Positions 25,420 through 37,600 of a stretch of 64,000 nt of DNA are shown piece after piece (the stretch's first letter is position 1; each line of letters starts with the position of its first letter). This stretch comes from Botryosphaeria dothidea (taxonomy: Eukaryota; Ascomycota; Dothideomycetes; Botryosphaeriales; Botryosphaeriaceae). The position numbers and the translations under genes are program-made. The stretch covers positions 1,612,001 to 1,676,000 of the forward strand of contig WWBZ02000082.1 of NCBI GenBank assembly GCA_011503125.2, given 5' to 3'. The notes beneath the pieces are model-generated. The model did not search any database, was not told the DNA's origin, and saw only the letters and a program-made list of their open reading frames with translations.

Positions 25420-28400
25420 GGAGGCGAGTTGAATGTATCATACTGTATAGAATAGTAAATGAGTAATTGGCCTTCTTAAGAGGGTATTCTGTAATCCTGT
25501 GCTGCTGCCTTTGCTCAGCCTTTTGGTCTCTCATTCACACCACATCAACGCAAAACATGGCCTCAACTCAATCCTTGGGAGTGTCTTCCTTGTGTAGCCC
25601 TGCTGCCAAAGCATCTGTCATTGACCGCAACTTTACACCGCTCTCTTCTCCGTAGGTGCTCCAGACAGAATGGCATGATGCATTTTGTCGATCCGCAGAT
25701 CTCTGCGAATTCCATTTTCTTATCTCATCTGATCTCATCCAGAGCGGCGAAGTCACCGCCTCCCAGCGATCTTCATGATCAGTCAGACAGACACAAGCAA
25801 GTCAGCTCTAGGACACCGACTTCTCAGGATCTGCATCTTTTGCCTCCTCCCTCGCACATGACAGTCACAAGAAGTACTTTCGAGCAGTCTTATGACTAAA
25901 GACTCATTCGAGTTATTCTTAGCTGAGCCTGCAGGCCCATTACCGCGCGTCTAATCGATTCATCAAACGTCATCCCACTACACCCACCATCGCCGCTCAG
26001 ACAAGCCTTTTGGAATCTTCTGCAACCCCTCCACCCTCTGCGCATAGCCCTGCTGCTTATGGCAGACGGCAGCAAATGGAGGCGGCCTACCCCGCCACAC
26101 AACCCTCATTGGACGCCAGCCGAAGTGTGCGTCGCCTGTCTCGCCGCGCATGGAATAATCCTCCCGCTCTCTGGCTTGCTGCCGCCATTATTCTCTGCTT
26201 GCCTTTCTCACGTACATACGCGCTAGCGAAAGACAAGGGAGGCGTTTTCGGCGGGCCTGATGGGCTGGCTGTTGCGGGCGGGCGCGGGGACGGGCGAATG
26301 GTGAGGAGGGGGACGGGGCGGGCTGTCCGAAATGCAGGAGGCACGCGTGCACCTGCATGCTACCCGGCCGAAGGATTCTTTGCATTGGTGTCAATGGAGT
26401 GCTCCGTGGCAGAAAGTTGTGCCGCCACGGATACGGGGCGTCTAATGCTCCCGCCTTTTGATTGCTTCGTCGCCCGTGCGAATCAGTCCGGAGACATTCT
26501 CTTTCGCGGGGACTTTTGTAACATTAATTTTTTTTTTGGCGCGCACGCTTCTGCCAGGTGATAGATCCTTAGGCGGGGGGGATCGTTAGCCACTGCATGA
26601 ACGAAAATAAAGAGGGCAGCAAATGGCAAACGAGTCGTACGGTGATATTATTGGCGTGGTGGGGTGGATAGGTGCTGGTGTTACGACGGCGTTGTTGCGT
26701 CAAAGTCCGCGTAGAAATGCTTCAAAATCCGGAGCGGAGGAACTACGGCCACCCGCCCGCCAGGTATCTTAGAAATCACGGAAAGAGAGAAAGAACCCAT
26801 GGCAAAGTACCATTGCGATGGGAGAGAAGGATCAATAAAGCTAAGGGCTGACATGATGGCAAGGAGATACGCACAGAGAGGGCGAGACAGACTGCGAGGG
26901 GTGCATATGTGCGTGTGCAATAGGTGCTGAGGGATGAAAAAGGATCTGACGTTGGGCGTGGAGTGGCAGGGATGCGGCGAAGCATCACCGCAGCGCGTTT
27001 CGGCTCGCCACTCATCCTCCTGACTGTGTTCCGGGGCAGCAGCAGCGGCGGCGCGGCCGGGGTGAAGTCTTTGAAGACACGACGGGCATTCAAAGTTCGT
27101 GCAAGTGTAATGGAACGCCTTGAGAACTGGAATCTTTTGAGTTCTGCGTACAACAATGGTCGCAGAGATGAAGGCCGATCAATAGAGTTCGAGCGTCTAT
27201 TGGTCCGTATGCCCGCAGCCTTCAGCTTTGGATGTCAACGTGTCTCAAAACTTGCGTATTCGGAGTTCTGGAGATATCTTGGAACTCCGTAGCTGTTCAC
27301 CGAGATGCTCTCGGAGTGCGCTCCGATTTGATTTTAGGCCGTCGTGCAGACAGATGAGGTGTCAGTTGGGTGCCAAAATTTGTTGAAGGGGGAAAAAAGT
27401 AATGAAAAACAACATGGAGGGGATAGGGCGTTGATGTTCTGGAGCCTCTAGAGCGGTTGAACCGTATGTTCCCGATGTGTGCAGTAAAGCCGGGCCGATG
27501 CGGTGAAAAAAAGTAAAATTAGTAGAGAGAAAGTGGGTTTGGTAAGTGAGCTGTTCCCGGCAAACGTTAGCCACAAACGTCGCCAAAACTGAAGCAGGTC
27601 ACGCGGTTTAACGCGAATGGAGACAACAGCTAGCCGTTAGCCCGGCTACAAAGTGGAAATGTGGAGTTCGGATGGGCAGCAATAGACTTGTGTTGTTTGT
27701 GGCTTTGCGTGAAACTGGCACGGCTGGGAAGTCATGCTCAGCGAGAACTCGGCCCAGTGTTTTCTGCACGCATAGATCGTACGATCCAAAAAGGAAAATT
27801 AGGGAGAGAACGAGAAGGAGGCCCAGACACGGGTAGTGCCATTGTCGGGAGTGCTGTGTAGCGTGTTTTCCAGCAACATAGTTTTTGTGGCGTCCTCAGT
27901 GGACGCCTCGCGAAATGAATCATGGATGCAGAGGATCTTCCTGTTAATTCAGGGCGTGGATGCGAGTGCGAGCACGCGTGCATGATGTGCGGAGTTTGGA
28001 CGGTGTACGGAGTAGAGACGAGATCTGATTGCCAGTCGGAATATCCGGGACATAGCCCGGCGTCTTAACTCCGGGGAAGAGGGTTCAGGGTCCTGCGTCC
28101 GCGATTCAAGCAGAGCTCGAAATGAGGGCGCTGGGTCTGGGGACGGCGGCCCAGGAGGCGCTGGAGGCGAGCAGTTGCACGTGCAGCACGTGCCAGGGGT
28201 GACGCAACAGGTTAAGTTTTCGAAATGGCCAGCACGCTTCTCTCGACATCTTCATATCCGTCTTCAGACTCAGCACATCACCGAGTGACCGCCTCTTGCA
28301 GTCGCCAACATTGCTTTTTGGCGCGGATATGGGTCCGTTGTTGCTGCCTATTTTTGGCGGCAACAGCCATCATGCGCCCACAGCTGTTCCAACGCCCTTC

Positions 28401-31212
28401 CCGAATCCGTTCACGAAGGATCGGAATCCCTGCGCGCGCTGCCGCACCCTCGTTGGCGAGCTCTCACACCCTCATCCTCGCACAAGGACTTCTCCGGGCG
28501 GTTCTGTGTCCCCGTCACACGGGCGCAGGACGTCCGTCTCCCGTGCCACGCGGAGCTGCGGTGGTGACGGCAGATACTGCGGCCGGCCGCTGGAAAGGCC
28601 GTCGCAGCGGAGCGGGTGCGCGCTGGCCACTCTGTGCCATCTGAATCTGGAGCGATAGCGAGCGATCCACAGGCTGTTGCCTGCAATGGCTAGATTGCAC
28701 GGGCATCTGGGTTATTGTATGATGAGTAGGGAACGTAAGGGGAGCTGCGACAATAGCTTCAATTAAGGCCGAAGTGCGAAAGCGATTGCGAATGCTGCTC
28801 TCCTACCGAAATGGAACGCACATGGACAGCATTGCACGGGCGAGATGTGCCCTGCCGGTGCGACTCAGTCCGACCTTGCGGCTCAAACCTCGCAGGACAT
28901 TGGCCAGCGGGCGTCCTGCTGCTGGTCGCGTCATGCTGCTCAGCCGGGGACGCCTCCAGCCCGCCGGGAATAGGCTCGCAGGCACTGGGACAACGGGCAG
29001 GGGCCTCTGGAGCAGTCGGGTCGCGCGCGGCCGAGGCCGAGATTGCGATTGACGAGTCGGAGAGCGTGCAGCAAGAAGGGAGCAGCGGGGAGGGAGTGTG
29101 AGGGGATGGCGAAATCCGCGCAGGGTTGCTGTTGAGAATTAGCAGGGCGGTGGGCTGGCGAGCTCGCAAGATCTAACTCTACGGGCGCGCGCACTGCGGC
29201 AAACGTCACGCACGAGAACGGGCAGGCTGCCGCGGCGATCAGGAGCAGCGCATCGTCCATCAACACCACCATCCGCCGCGAAATTGGATCTTGCGATACC
29301 CGTCTCGAGTCAGCGCTCCACCCCAGTCCACCAGCCCAGTCCACTTGCCCAGCATCCCGCCAGCCGGGGAGGCCGGGACGCCGCGACTCCCCACCGTCTG
29401 CGTGGCTCTCGAGATCTCCAACGGACGTTGCCTCCACGTGTGCCGCCGTGCTTCGGAGCTTGCCAGTGCGTCGATAAGCAGCGGGCAGCAGTTCGCCCGG
29501 CCAACAGAGCGTGGTCGATGCGCGCACCAACCAACGCCGCAGTGTACGCGCTCAGGCGCGGCCATCTCAACACCAAGCGGATGCGTTTCATGAGACGGGT
29601 CTCCAAGAGGCGGGAGACGGGATGTCCCCTCAAGCTTTCCGCTAGTCCCAGCGGCGCGGCCAATGGGTGTGGAGACGGCAGCGGGCAGGCTGGGTGAGGA
29701 GGGTCACCGAGTTTTGAAAACCCACGCCCGTGGCGCCGTCGCCTGGCTCAATGGCAAGAGCCGGGCCGTCGCAGGCTAACGACCTTCTTGCTGGACTCTC
29801 GCGCCGAAAATAGCAGGACAGGCCAGATATTGCCCCGAGGCTGACGGCCGGGGCTTGCACTGCGCGCTGTCTCTGTGGTAAGCTCTCGCCCTGCACGCCG
29901 GCACCATCGGCGCTCGAGCTGGCCGTCTTGGACAGCGCTATATTGGAGCAGCGCGCATGTGTCCCCATGCGGTCGCGGGCGCGCTGGAAAGGTCAGCAGC
30001 AGGTCGGGGTGGTGTGCCAAAAGGGTAGGGCGGGCACGTTTTTTGATATCGAATCGACACCGCGCAGGGCACATCGGGGCAGCGGCAGCCCAGCAGTCGA
30101 GCCCTCCGCCTTGCCCAAAATGGCATTTGGTCATCCCCGTCGCGCTAAGCCCGCTAGCTGATCCTTCACCCAGCCGCCGCCGATGTCAACGCTTGTCGAC
30201 CGGCCACCGGCCACTTGTCGAGGACCGCGCGCCATGGGTGCACCGACGCTGCACGCGGGCGCGCCATGACGGTTTGTCTTTGCGCGGCGGGCAACATAAT
30301 CAGAGAGGCGGCAGGGCGGCGGCGGCGGCGGCGCGGAGGGCAGGAAGGCAGGCGCAGCGGAGGGCTTGGAGGGCTGGCTTGGTGCATGCGTGCCAGGCGG
30401 CGGTGCCGAAAATAGCGGGCTGCTGGCCTCTCACCACTCACGTCCAAGCCTCGACGCCTTCCAACAGCTGAGCTCTGTTGCACGGGAACGGTCCGCGCGC
30501 GCCAATGGAGGGAGCGGTGCCTCGCTCCTGCGCGTGCCTGCGACGCCCCGAGCTCTGCCATTGGAGTACCTGCGTCTATCTGATCGTGCCAGAGGTCCCA
30601 CACGCGCCTCGGCAGGGACCAACATGGCTGCTGCCAATCGCTCTATAATAATCTTCCCGGCTTGAGCACAGCCGAACGATGTTTCTGGTGACCCACCGCT
30701 CTGGACCCGTACATGGCCGCCGAAAGCACAGCGCCATCTTTATATGCCTGCCGCAGCAGGATGATGATGTGACGCGCCAGCCCTCCGCTCCAGGACCAAG
30801 GTTAGCACACACCACCCGTCCGCGCTCACGTTCTTCCTATGCCCTCAGACCAAGGCTCGCTTGAGACGTACGTCCCTCTGGAGGTGCTATTCTCAGGGCT
30901 CGTCCCGATCCCCCCTCTACCTTCCCAACCCGGAATATGTGCTAAAAATTTCCCGCTCCAGAGCGCGTACCACTTGTGATCTCCAGATCTGGGCCCCCCT
31001 CCCTAGGGCCAACCTTTAATTATCTCCCGGCGTGCAGTTGGGCCGCTCACAGCCTACCACAGCCCTGTTCTGGCACCTGGTACAAGCTTCGTCCATCTCA
31101 TCTGCCTTACAGGGCCCTGCCAATCCGCCAGCACCTGAAGTGGGCCTGGCGATCTCCGCGAGTAATATCCCAAGCCCAACATATATATCCTTTTGGACCA
31201 CCACCGCGGCCC
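25420..31212. other. Large GC-rich intergenic region upstream of the C2H2 factor
   Basis: About 5.8 kb without a recognisable gene. The longest frames (184 codons at 26010, 197 at 28940-29530 minus, 199 at 29875) overlap others on both strands, are arginine/alanine/proline-rich and lack domains. TATA-like strings (TCTATAATAATC near 30640, CTTTATATG near 30738) and a GGC trinucleotide run near 30313-30332 occur in the last kilobase. The region probably contains an extended promoter, long leader and possibly non-coding RNA, none of which can be proven from sequence. Confidence 0.45.
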
Positions 31213-34200
31213 ATGGCAGACCACAGCAGACCTCAGCCATCGTCGTCGTCGGCGTCGACCACCAACACCACCACCGCTTCCCACCACCACGCCTCAGCCA
31301 CTACCAGTACCAGCTACCAAGCTTCTACATCCTCTACCGGAGCCACTGCCCCGCCACCGCAACAGCATTACCCGCACGCTACCAGCAACCGTCGTCGTGC
31401 CTCGCAGTCCTCGGATGAAGGCCGCCGTTCCTTGAAGTCGTCGTCTAGCATCTCTGGCCCCCGCCGTTCCAGCACAAAGGCTCCCAGCCCCCACCGCGAC
31501 GGCTCGTCCCGCGACAACGTTGCCGCTTCCTCATCCAGTGCCGCAGCCATGCAACGCTCTGCCAGCCCGTCGGAACAGCCGACAAAGTACACCAAGACCG
31601 GCCGCATCTCCAAAGCAAAGAAGGGCCTCAAGGTGCACCTCTGCGAGTCCTGCGGAAAGGTATGTCGATCCTCCCCGTTTGCGTCGCGACCATGGCTCGG
31701 CACGGTCGTCGTCGACCCGAGTCATGCGCCCACACGCAGCCCACCACCAGCAATGCCAGGGCGCAAGGCAACAACGCGCTTTTCTGCCTGAAGCCGAGCT
31801 CCCTTGCGTGTGGGGGGGTTAGAGTTCACCGACTGACGATCTATTGCCTACAGTCGTACACGCGGGCCGAACATTTGAGGTGTGTGCCCCACATGCGCGT
31901 TGCTGCCTGCGGCTGCCTAGATGCTGACTGCCTGCACAGGAGACACCAGCAGAACCACAGCGACTCCACCCTGCAATGCGACTGGCCCGGTTGCGGAAAG
32001 ACTTTCCACAGGACCGACCTGCTCGAGCGACACCGCGAGAGACAGTAAGTCCATGCACCCCCGTCCCTGTCCCGTGCCGGTGCGCATGCTAATGCGAATG
32101 CGACCCGCAGCCAGGACCCTTCCCAGCACGGCGATGACGAGACGCGCAGAAGCTCCGTCGCCAGCCGCGACTCGTACATGTCTGGCGGCGCCGTCACCCC
32201 GGCTCCGCCTGCGACGCAGCCCGTTGCTCGCCCTGTCGAGACCCAGTCCTACCCTGTCGCCTCGTCTGGCATTGAGACTGCTATGCCCGCATCCACTTCA
32301 AGGTATTCACAATTTCGGTTTCGTCGCAACACTATTCAGTCAGGCAATTTTCTTAAGCAGGTCTTTAAGTGAGTTTTGTTTGGGGGGTTTGTCACGGGTC
32401 AATTGCGTCCTCTACTGTTCCTTTTCTTTCCTTCTTTCTCGGTCTCTCACATCTTCTGACCGTTGTCTCATGGCTTTTCATCAGGTCGACTAACATCGAC
32501 ACAGTGCACCAAACATGAAGTACCCTACGCATAACTTTGCAAGGACCGAGGCGCCTGTTGGTACCGTCGACTTGATCCATACCGGCTCAATCTTCAACGA
32601 CTACCGCTGGAGCAGCCCACCTCCGGAGTACCCTGTAGGAAACAGCGACTACGCTTCTCCCGGGCACATCACCCAGTACCCCAACGACTTCGCATACGTC
32701 CCTCACCCCTACCCTGCCTACCGCCCGCGCACTCTCTCCAATGCTTCGTTTATGGAGGCTTGGACGCAGCCAGCTGCACCGCGCTCTCCGGCTTCTGCAG
32801 CCTCGACCCAACCCTTCTACTGGCTCGACGTCGACCGCGCTGACCAGAGCCATACGTCCTTCTCTGGTAGCTCTGGTGTGGCTTCGTACGCTACCTCCGA
32901 TACGTCCATCTACAACTACGCCACCGAGCATCAGCAGATGCATCCGTCTTCCTACTTCTCCACGAGCACTACTGCATCTTACCGGTCTTTTGACGACCTC
33001 GACACCGAAGAGTACCGTCTGTTGTTCCCACCACAGCCGCTCGGTATTCCGTCTATTGACCCTCGGCAGATGATTGAACACCTCGATAAATATTGGCAGG
33101 CTTTCCACCCGCACTTCCCGATCAAGCACCGCCCGACCTTCGTTTTCAACGCCGAAAAGCCGCTATGTCTGGCTGCAATGGTGGCAATAGGCGCTCAGTA
33201 TTCCGGCGTTGTTGGGGCGAGGGCGGAGAGCAGGATGTTGCACGAGAAGTGCCTCAAAGCTTTGGCGAAGGTACCGTACCCCGCAGATGTGATCTCAAGC
33301 CACACAACACTGACCGACGCAGCGCGAACACGAGGGCCTGCCAACGACCGGTCGCATTTGCGACATGCAAGCCATCTTTCTTATCGAGCTTCTCTCACAA
33401 TTCCGCGGCAAACGCGCATCGAACAGCCTCTCCGCTACTTTCCAAGGCATGTTCCGCTGTGTAAGTATTTTGGCCCCCACATCCAACACTTACAAGAAAA
33501 CCAAGCTTGTTTTCCCACCAATGGTGGACTGCTGGTTATTTTGAAGGTCTTGTGCTAATTGATTTTCAGCTCGCTGCTGATCACTCTTCTCACCCGACCG
33601 CCTCGGTCGATAGCCTTGTGCCGCTTCCGCCGCATTCAGACGACCTTACCCTTTCCCGCCAATGGACCGCCTGGATCGGCGCTTCTGAGAAGATACGCCT
33701 GCTGACAGCATGCGCCATCCTGGAAGCACAAGCCAGAACCCTGCTCGTTCGCCAAGTCGCCGACACCCAGGTCACCGAAACCACGGTGTCGGGTCTCAGC
33801 CTTCCTGCACCCGCACCCCTCGCAGCATGGGACGCTTCTCAATGGACATGGCGAGAAATGCTGCCACGGCTCAGTGATCTATCTCCCAGAAAGGCAGGCG
33901 CGGATGCGACCGCAGCACCCGCTGACGGAGAAACCCTTGACGAGTTCCAGGCCGCGCAAGCGGTATGGATATACAACAGCCGTGATGACGTGCTCGACAG
34001 CTTGACCTCCAACATCAGCAGCAAGGCAGCCCGCCTCGCCATCCATGGCATTCGTTTAGCGTCGTCGACTCCTCTCCGCGCGCTCCTTGCCGTCGCAGGG
34101 GAAACGTGGGTGTTCAGTGAGAAGGTGCGCAGCGATGAGCATGCTGCAGCCAAGGAAACCGTCAAACATTGGGCCAACAGCCTCAACGATCCTTCGGCTC

Positions 34201-34658
34201 TTGACCGACCACAGCATGCGCGCGCTGCCCTTGAGGAAGCGCTTGCTGTACTTCGTCTTGCCGCTGACACCACTACTGTTGATGCTTGCTCAGCGCTTCC
34301 TCCTGGCGCCGAGCTCATTTTCTTCTACGCTTCACTGGTCCTCTGGGCCACTGTGGCTGCAGCTTCTTCCTCACGCGCCCATTTTACCCTTACGCCTCCC
34401 CTCATTCACCCGCTGCCCCACCACCAGAATGCTGATGACGCCGTGCTTGCCGTCCGTGCTTTCCTTGCGGAAGAAGCGACGCGCTTCGTCGACACGATCG
34501 ACACGCTTCTGCAGACCTGGCGCGATGGCGTCGAAGCGGTCCTTGACTGGGCATGCGAAGCGCTGAGCGGCTCTGAAGCGCCTGGTGAGCTGATTGGTGG
34601 GTGCGTGCGGGTGACTGAGGGGTTGAAGAGGAAGGGGTGGGTAGCTGCTTGGTTTTGA
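31213..34658 (+). CDS. C2H2 zinc-finger transcription factor with fungal-specific C-terminal domain
   Basis: I reconstruct seven exons: 31213-31659, 31854-31879, 31940-32044, 32111-32302, 32505-33270, 33323-33460 and 33570-34658, giving 920 residues with every join in frame. The first 130 residues are Ser/Thr/His-rich low complexity with a basic stretch before the fingers. Two tandem C2H2 fingers follow: CESCGKSYTRAEHLRRHQQNH (CX2CX12HX3H) and CDWPGCGKTFHRTDLLERH (CX4CX12HX3H). A region resembling the fungal_trans middle-homology domain follows (IEHLDKYWQAFHPHFPIKHRPTF, CLAAMVAIGAQYSG, then LIELLSQFRGKRASN). The protein should bind DNA in the nucleus; its targets are unknown. Finger 1 is split over three exons with a 26-nt middle exon. 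The chosen start is the ATG at CCCATGG; an open frame extends upstream without a better start. Confidence 0.85.
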
Positions 34659-37600
34659 GCTTGAAGAGCGCCGGCTCTTCTTCTTCTCTTGATATTTTTG
34701 TTTGATCTTCTGGTGTCGCTTGCTCCATTTTCACGGCGTTCAAGCTTTTGGTGGTAGGAGTTTGTTTCCTTTGTTTTTTATCACGACCTTTTTTCATGAA
34801 GCATGATGAGCCGTTGGAAACGAGCGAGCGTTGTAGCGCACAAGCGAGCGTTGAGCGGCTTTTGTTCTTTTTTTGGTTCTATTGCATGCATGGCTGTTTT
34901 TCTGCTTCAAGAGTTTGGCATTTATTGTTTTTTAGAAGCGTTTCTTCTCTGGTTTTTCGAAAGATACCCCTCACGGTCGCTCTTACAAAGTACGGGATTG
35001 GAAAGATGTATGCCATTGGCATGGAGCATTGCATGTTTCTGAGAATTGCATGGACTTGGACTAGACAGGTTCGGTCTTACACGGTGGAAATGGAAAAACG
35101 GTAGCGTCGGACAGCAAATGTACTATATAGCAAGTCAAAAGAATTATGATTCTGCATATCAACAATCGTTTCTCCTATGCATTTGAGAGTAGAGGAATGT
35201 GTAACGACTTCCTTCGGGAAGCTTGGAAGATTCCGGACTTAGTTACTCTCCAACATCGTCTACTCGGTTTCACATCAAGATCAGACACTATGGTTTATGG
35301 AAATATCATGTCGCTCCGTGGGGAAGAAAAATAGCTTTCATTTTGTGAGCCTTTCTGTTGTCCATCTTTTCCAACGAAACGGCGAGCTTGTCAATTCCGC
35401 CGCTTCTTGTTTGGAAAACCGGCCCCCGCCCACGACCATGGCTACGGGTGCAGTATCACGATGCACACAAGCACACATACATTGACAGATCACACGCGAA
35501 AGTATAAAAACCCCTCACCGCAAATAGAGTCATTCAGGCAAGCCACGCGAGTCTGGCGTTTTCTTTGACCCAGGTCCGCGGTGATGGGAGGAACTGGCAC
35601 GACGCCGCTTCCCGTATGCGGGTCGCCCGTTACGGGTCGCAGTGGTGCGAACCATGCAAATATTTTGTTGTACGTACACCTTCGCTTCACCTCATGCCTT
35701 GGCGTCTCACTGGATTCTTTGATGAATTATTGATCTGATGTTTTGCTTACACCGCTTCTGCTGGACGCATGGGTCCGGCGGTATGGAGGGGGCGCGTATG
35801 TGATACATGCAGATGTGATGACGCTTCTTGCCTGCTTGCGCTGCCGCTGTTCACATCGGTTGTAGAAGGCATACGGAAGGAGGGGCAGTGGAGGCGCGAG
35901 CAAAGAGAGTAACGTGCAGAGAGAAATTAATGCCGCAGCGAGTCAGTCTTGCCCAAGAGTCATTGCAGCGGGACGATCTGATGCCTCGAGAATATGCAAT
36001 TGCATACGCGAAGCCCGTGTTGCGTGTCTTGTATGTATGTCCAGGTAACCTAGAGAGAGGATCTGCGCCGGAAGCAAGAGAAGAAGATACCGCGCAAGGT
36101 TACGGGCTTAAGAAACAGGTAGCCGGTACTGTTACGTCCGTAGGCAAACAATCTTCGTCTCCTCCGTCGTCCAGCGCCGTGGTCTTGGGTTCGGGGGCGG
36201 GGAGATTTTTCCACGGCCGCGGACTCGGGTTGTTCGGAAGAGAGATTGGGTTTCGGGGAAGGAAGTAGGCAAAACGTAGAGGATTTTGTTTGTTCGCGGG
36301 GGTTGCATGCGGCGTAGTCTGGTTCTCGTCGCCTCGAGGAGATGGACTGGTCATCGAATTGCAAGGCAACAAAGGCACTCCTGCAAGTTCCCTCCTCCTC
36401 GTTTCCCACGTACTGATCGTCGAGAAAGGCGGTGTGGCGGAATGGTCCAGACGATGCAGAAGCTCCCCCTTCCCAAGTTCAGGAGTTTTGGCGTTTCCGC
36501 TGCTGCCGCCACGAGTAAGGTTGAGACAGGAGTAAATAGTCCATGCGACTGGTATTATTGTCTGTGTTGCCCCATTTGTGTGAGCGACTTCGAGTGTTGT
36601 TGGCGCTGATAGTGTCTATTGGCGATATGGTCAGTGAGGCGTCCTAGCACGATAGTAGCTTCGCACCATCTTCCCTAAAATGCTCAACGGCAACAAAAGC
36701 TAGGACGTAGTCAAAGCAGCGCAGATGGAAAGATCGGCATGAGTGATAGAGAAGTGAGCGCTGGCGCCGTCTCAAATGAGGGAGCCGCATACATCCAGAC
36801 ACCTACAACATCATGATGGGCATTCCTATCATGGTGCCCTGAATGTCCAGATCATGCCACTATGCTGCCCGACAATTTTTGAAAGAGAAAAAGCAAACAT
36901 GATCACAATTGTCCGCCTCATGCAAATGCTCTCTGGCCCGCAGCCGCGGACTTGGGTACCTTGCAGAGGAGTGTCTCACAGCAGAGGGAGGGTCGATCAG
37001 GCATGATAAGAGGATACTCGACGTGACAAGAGCCGCATGCGTCTGCGAAGTGATTGGAAATTGTTCCAAAGTGACAAGGGGGCACTGTGCAGAAAAAGCA
37101 AACACAAAAAAAGTGGTGTGAAACGACAGGGATCGCTTATTGCTTGGGCTTGATTGCAACTCCACTCCCCATAGCGAGTGGACCTCCGCTTAAGCAGGCC
37201 GGAGATTTGTCGTCGGTGCGGAAGGCATAATGAAAGAAAGAGGTCTGGACGCGGCGATGCGACGACAGGTGGAGACGAATTGGGCGGCGGAGGTCAGGCG
37301 CCGTTGGCTGTTACCGTCGTCGCCTCCCACCTCGCCAATTTTAGTGCCCGCGCGAGCAAATGCTAAAAAGAAAAAGCCATCTGTGGAGCAGATCGAACGA
37401 TTGGAGCGATACGAGACAAGTAGCCGTCGGCGGCTGGGCAGCGCCCCCAACTCGTCGCTTGTCTGAAATTGTTGCTTTCTTCGGCTTCCCCAGACCCAGC
37501 GCCGCGGATACACGCTAATCCCAGGCGCCAGTGCGGCGGATAAGGCGAGAAAACGACGTCAGTGACAGTCTTAGGCCCGCCCAGACGGGTGTTCGCTGCT

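Noticed and set aside
26010..26561. 184-codon plus frame upstream of the C2H2 factor.
   Set aside because: Overlaps similar-length frames on the other strand; composition is GC-driven and no domain is present.
28940..30471. Long frames on both strands (197 codons minus, 199 codons plus).
   Set aside because: Arg/Ala/Pro-rich translations of GC-rich DNA with no domains, poor starts and mutual overlap.
36428..36511. tRNA-Leu-like 5' half (GGCGGTGTGGCGGAATGGTCC) with a complementary 3' TGCCGCC at tRNA-like distance.
   Set aside because: The D stem has a mismatch, there is no anticodon loop with U33, and no TTCRA T-arm of correct geometry. At most it is a decayed tRNA or chance.
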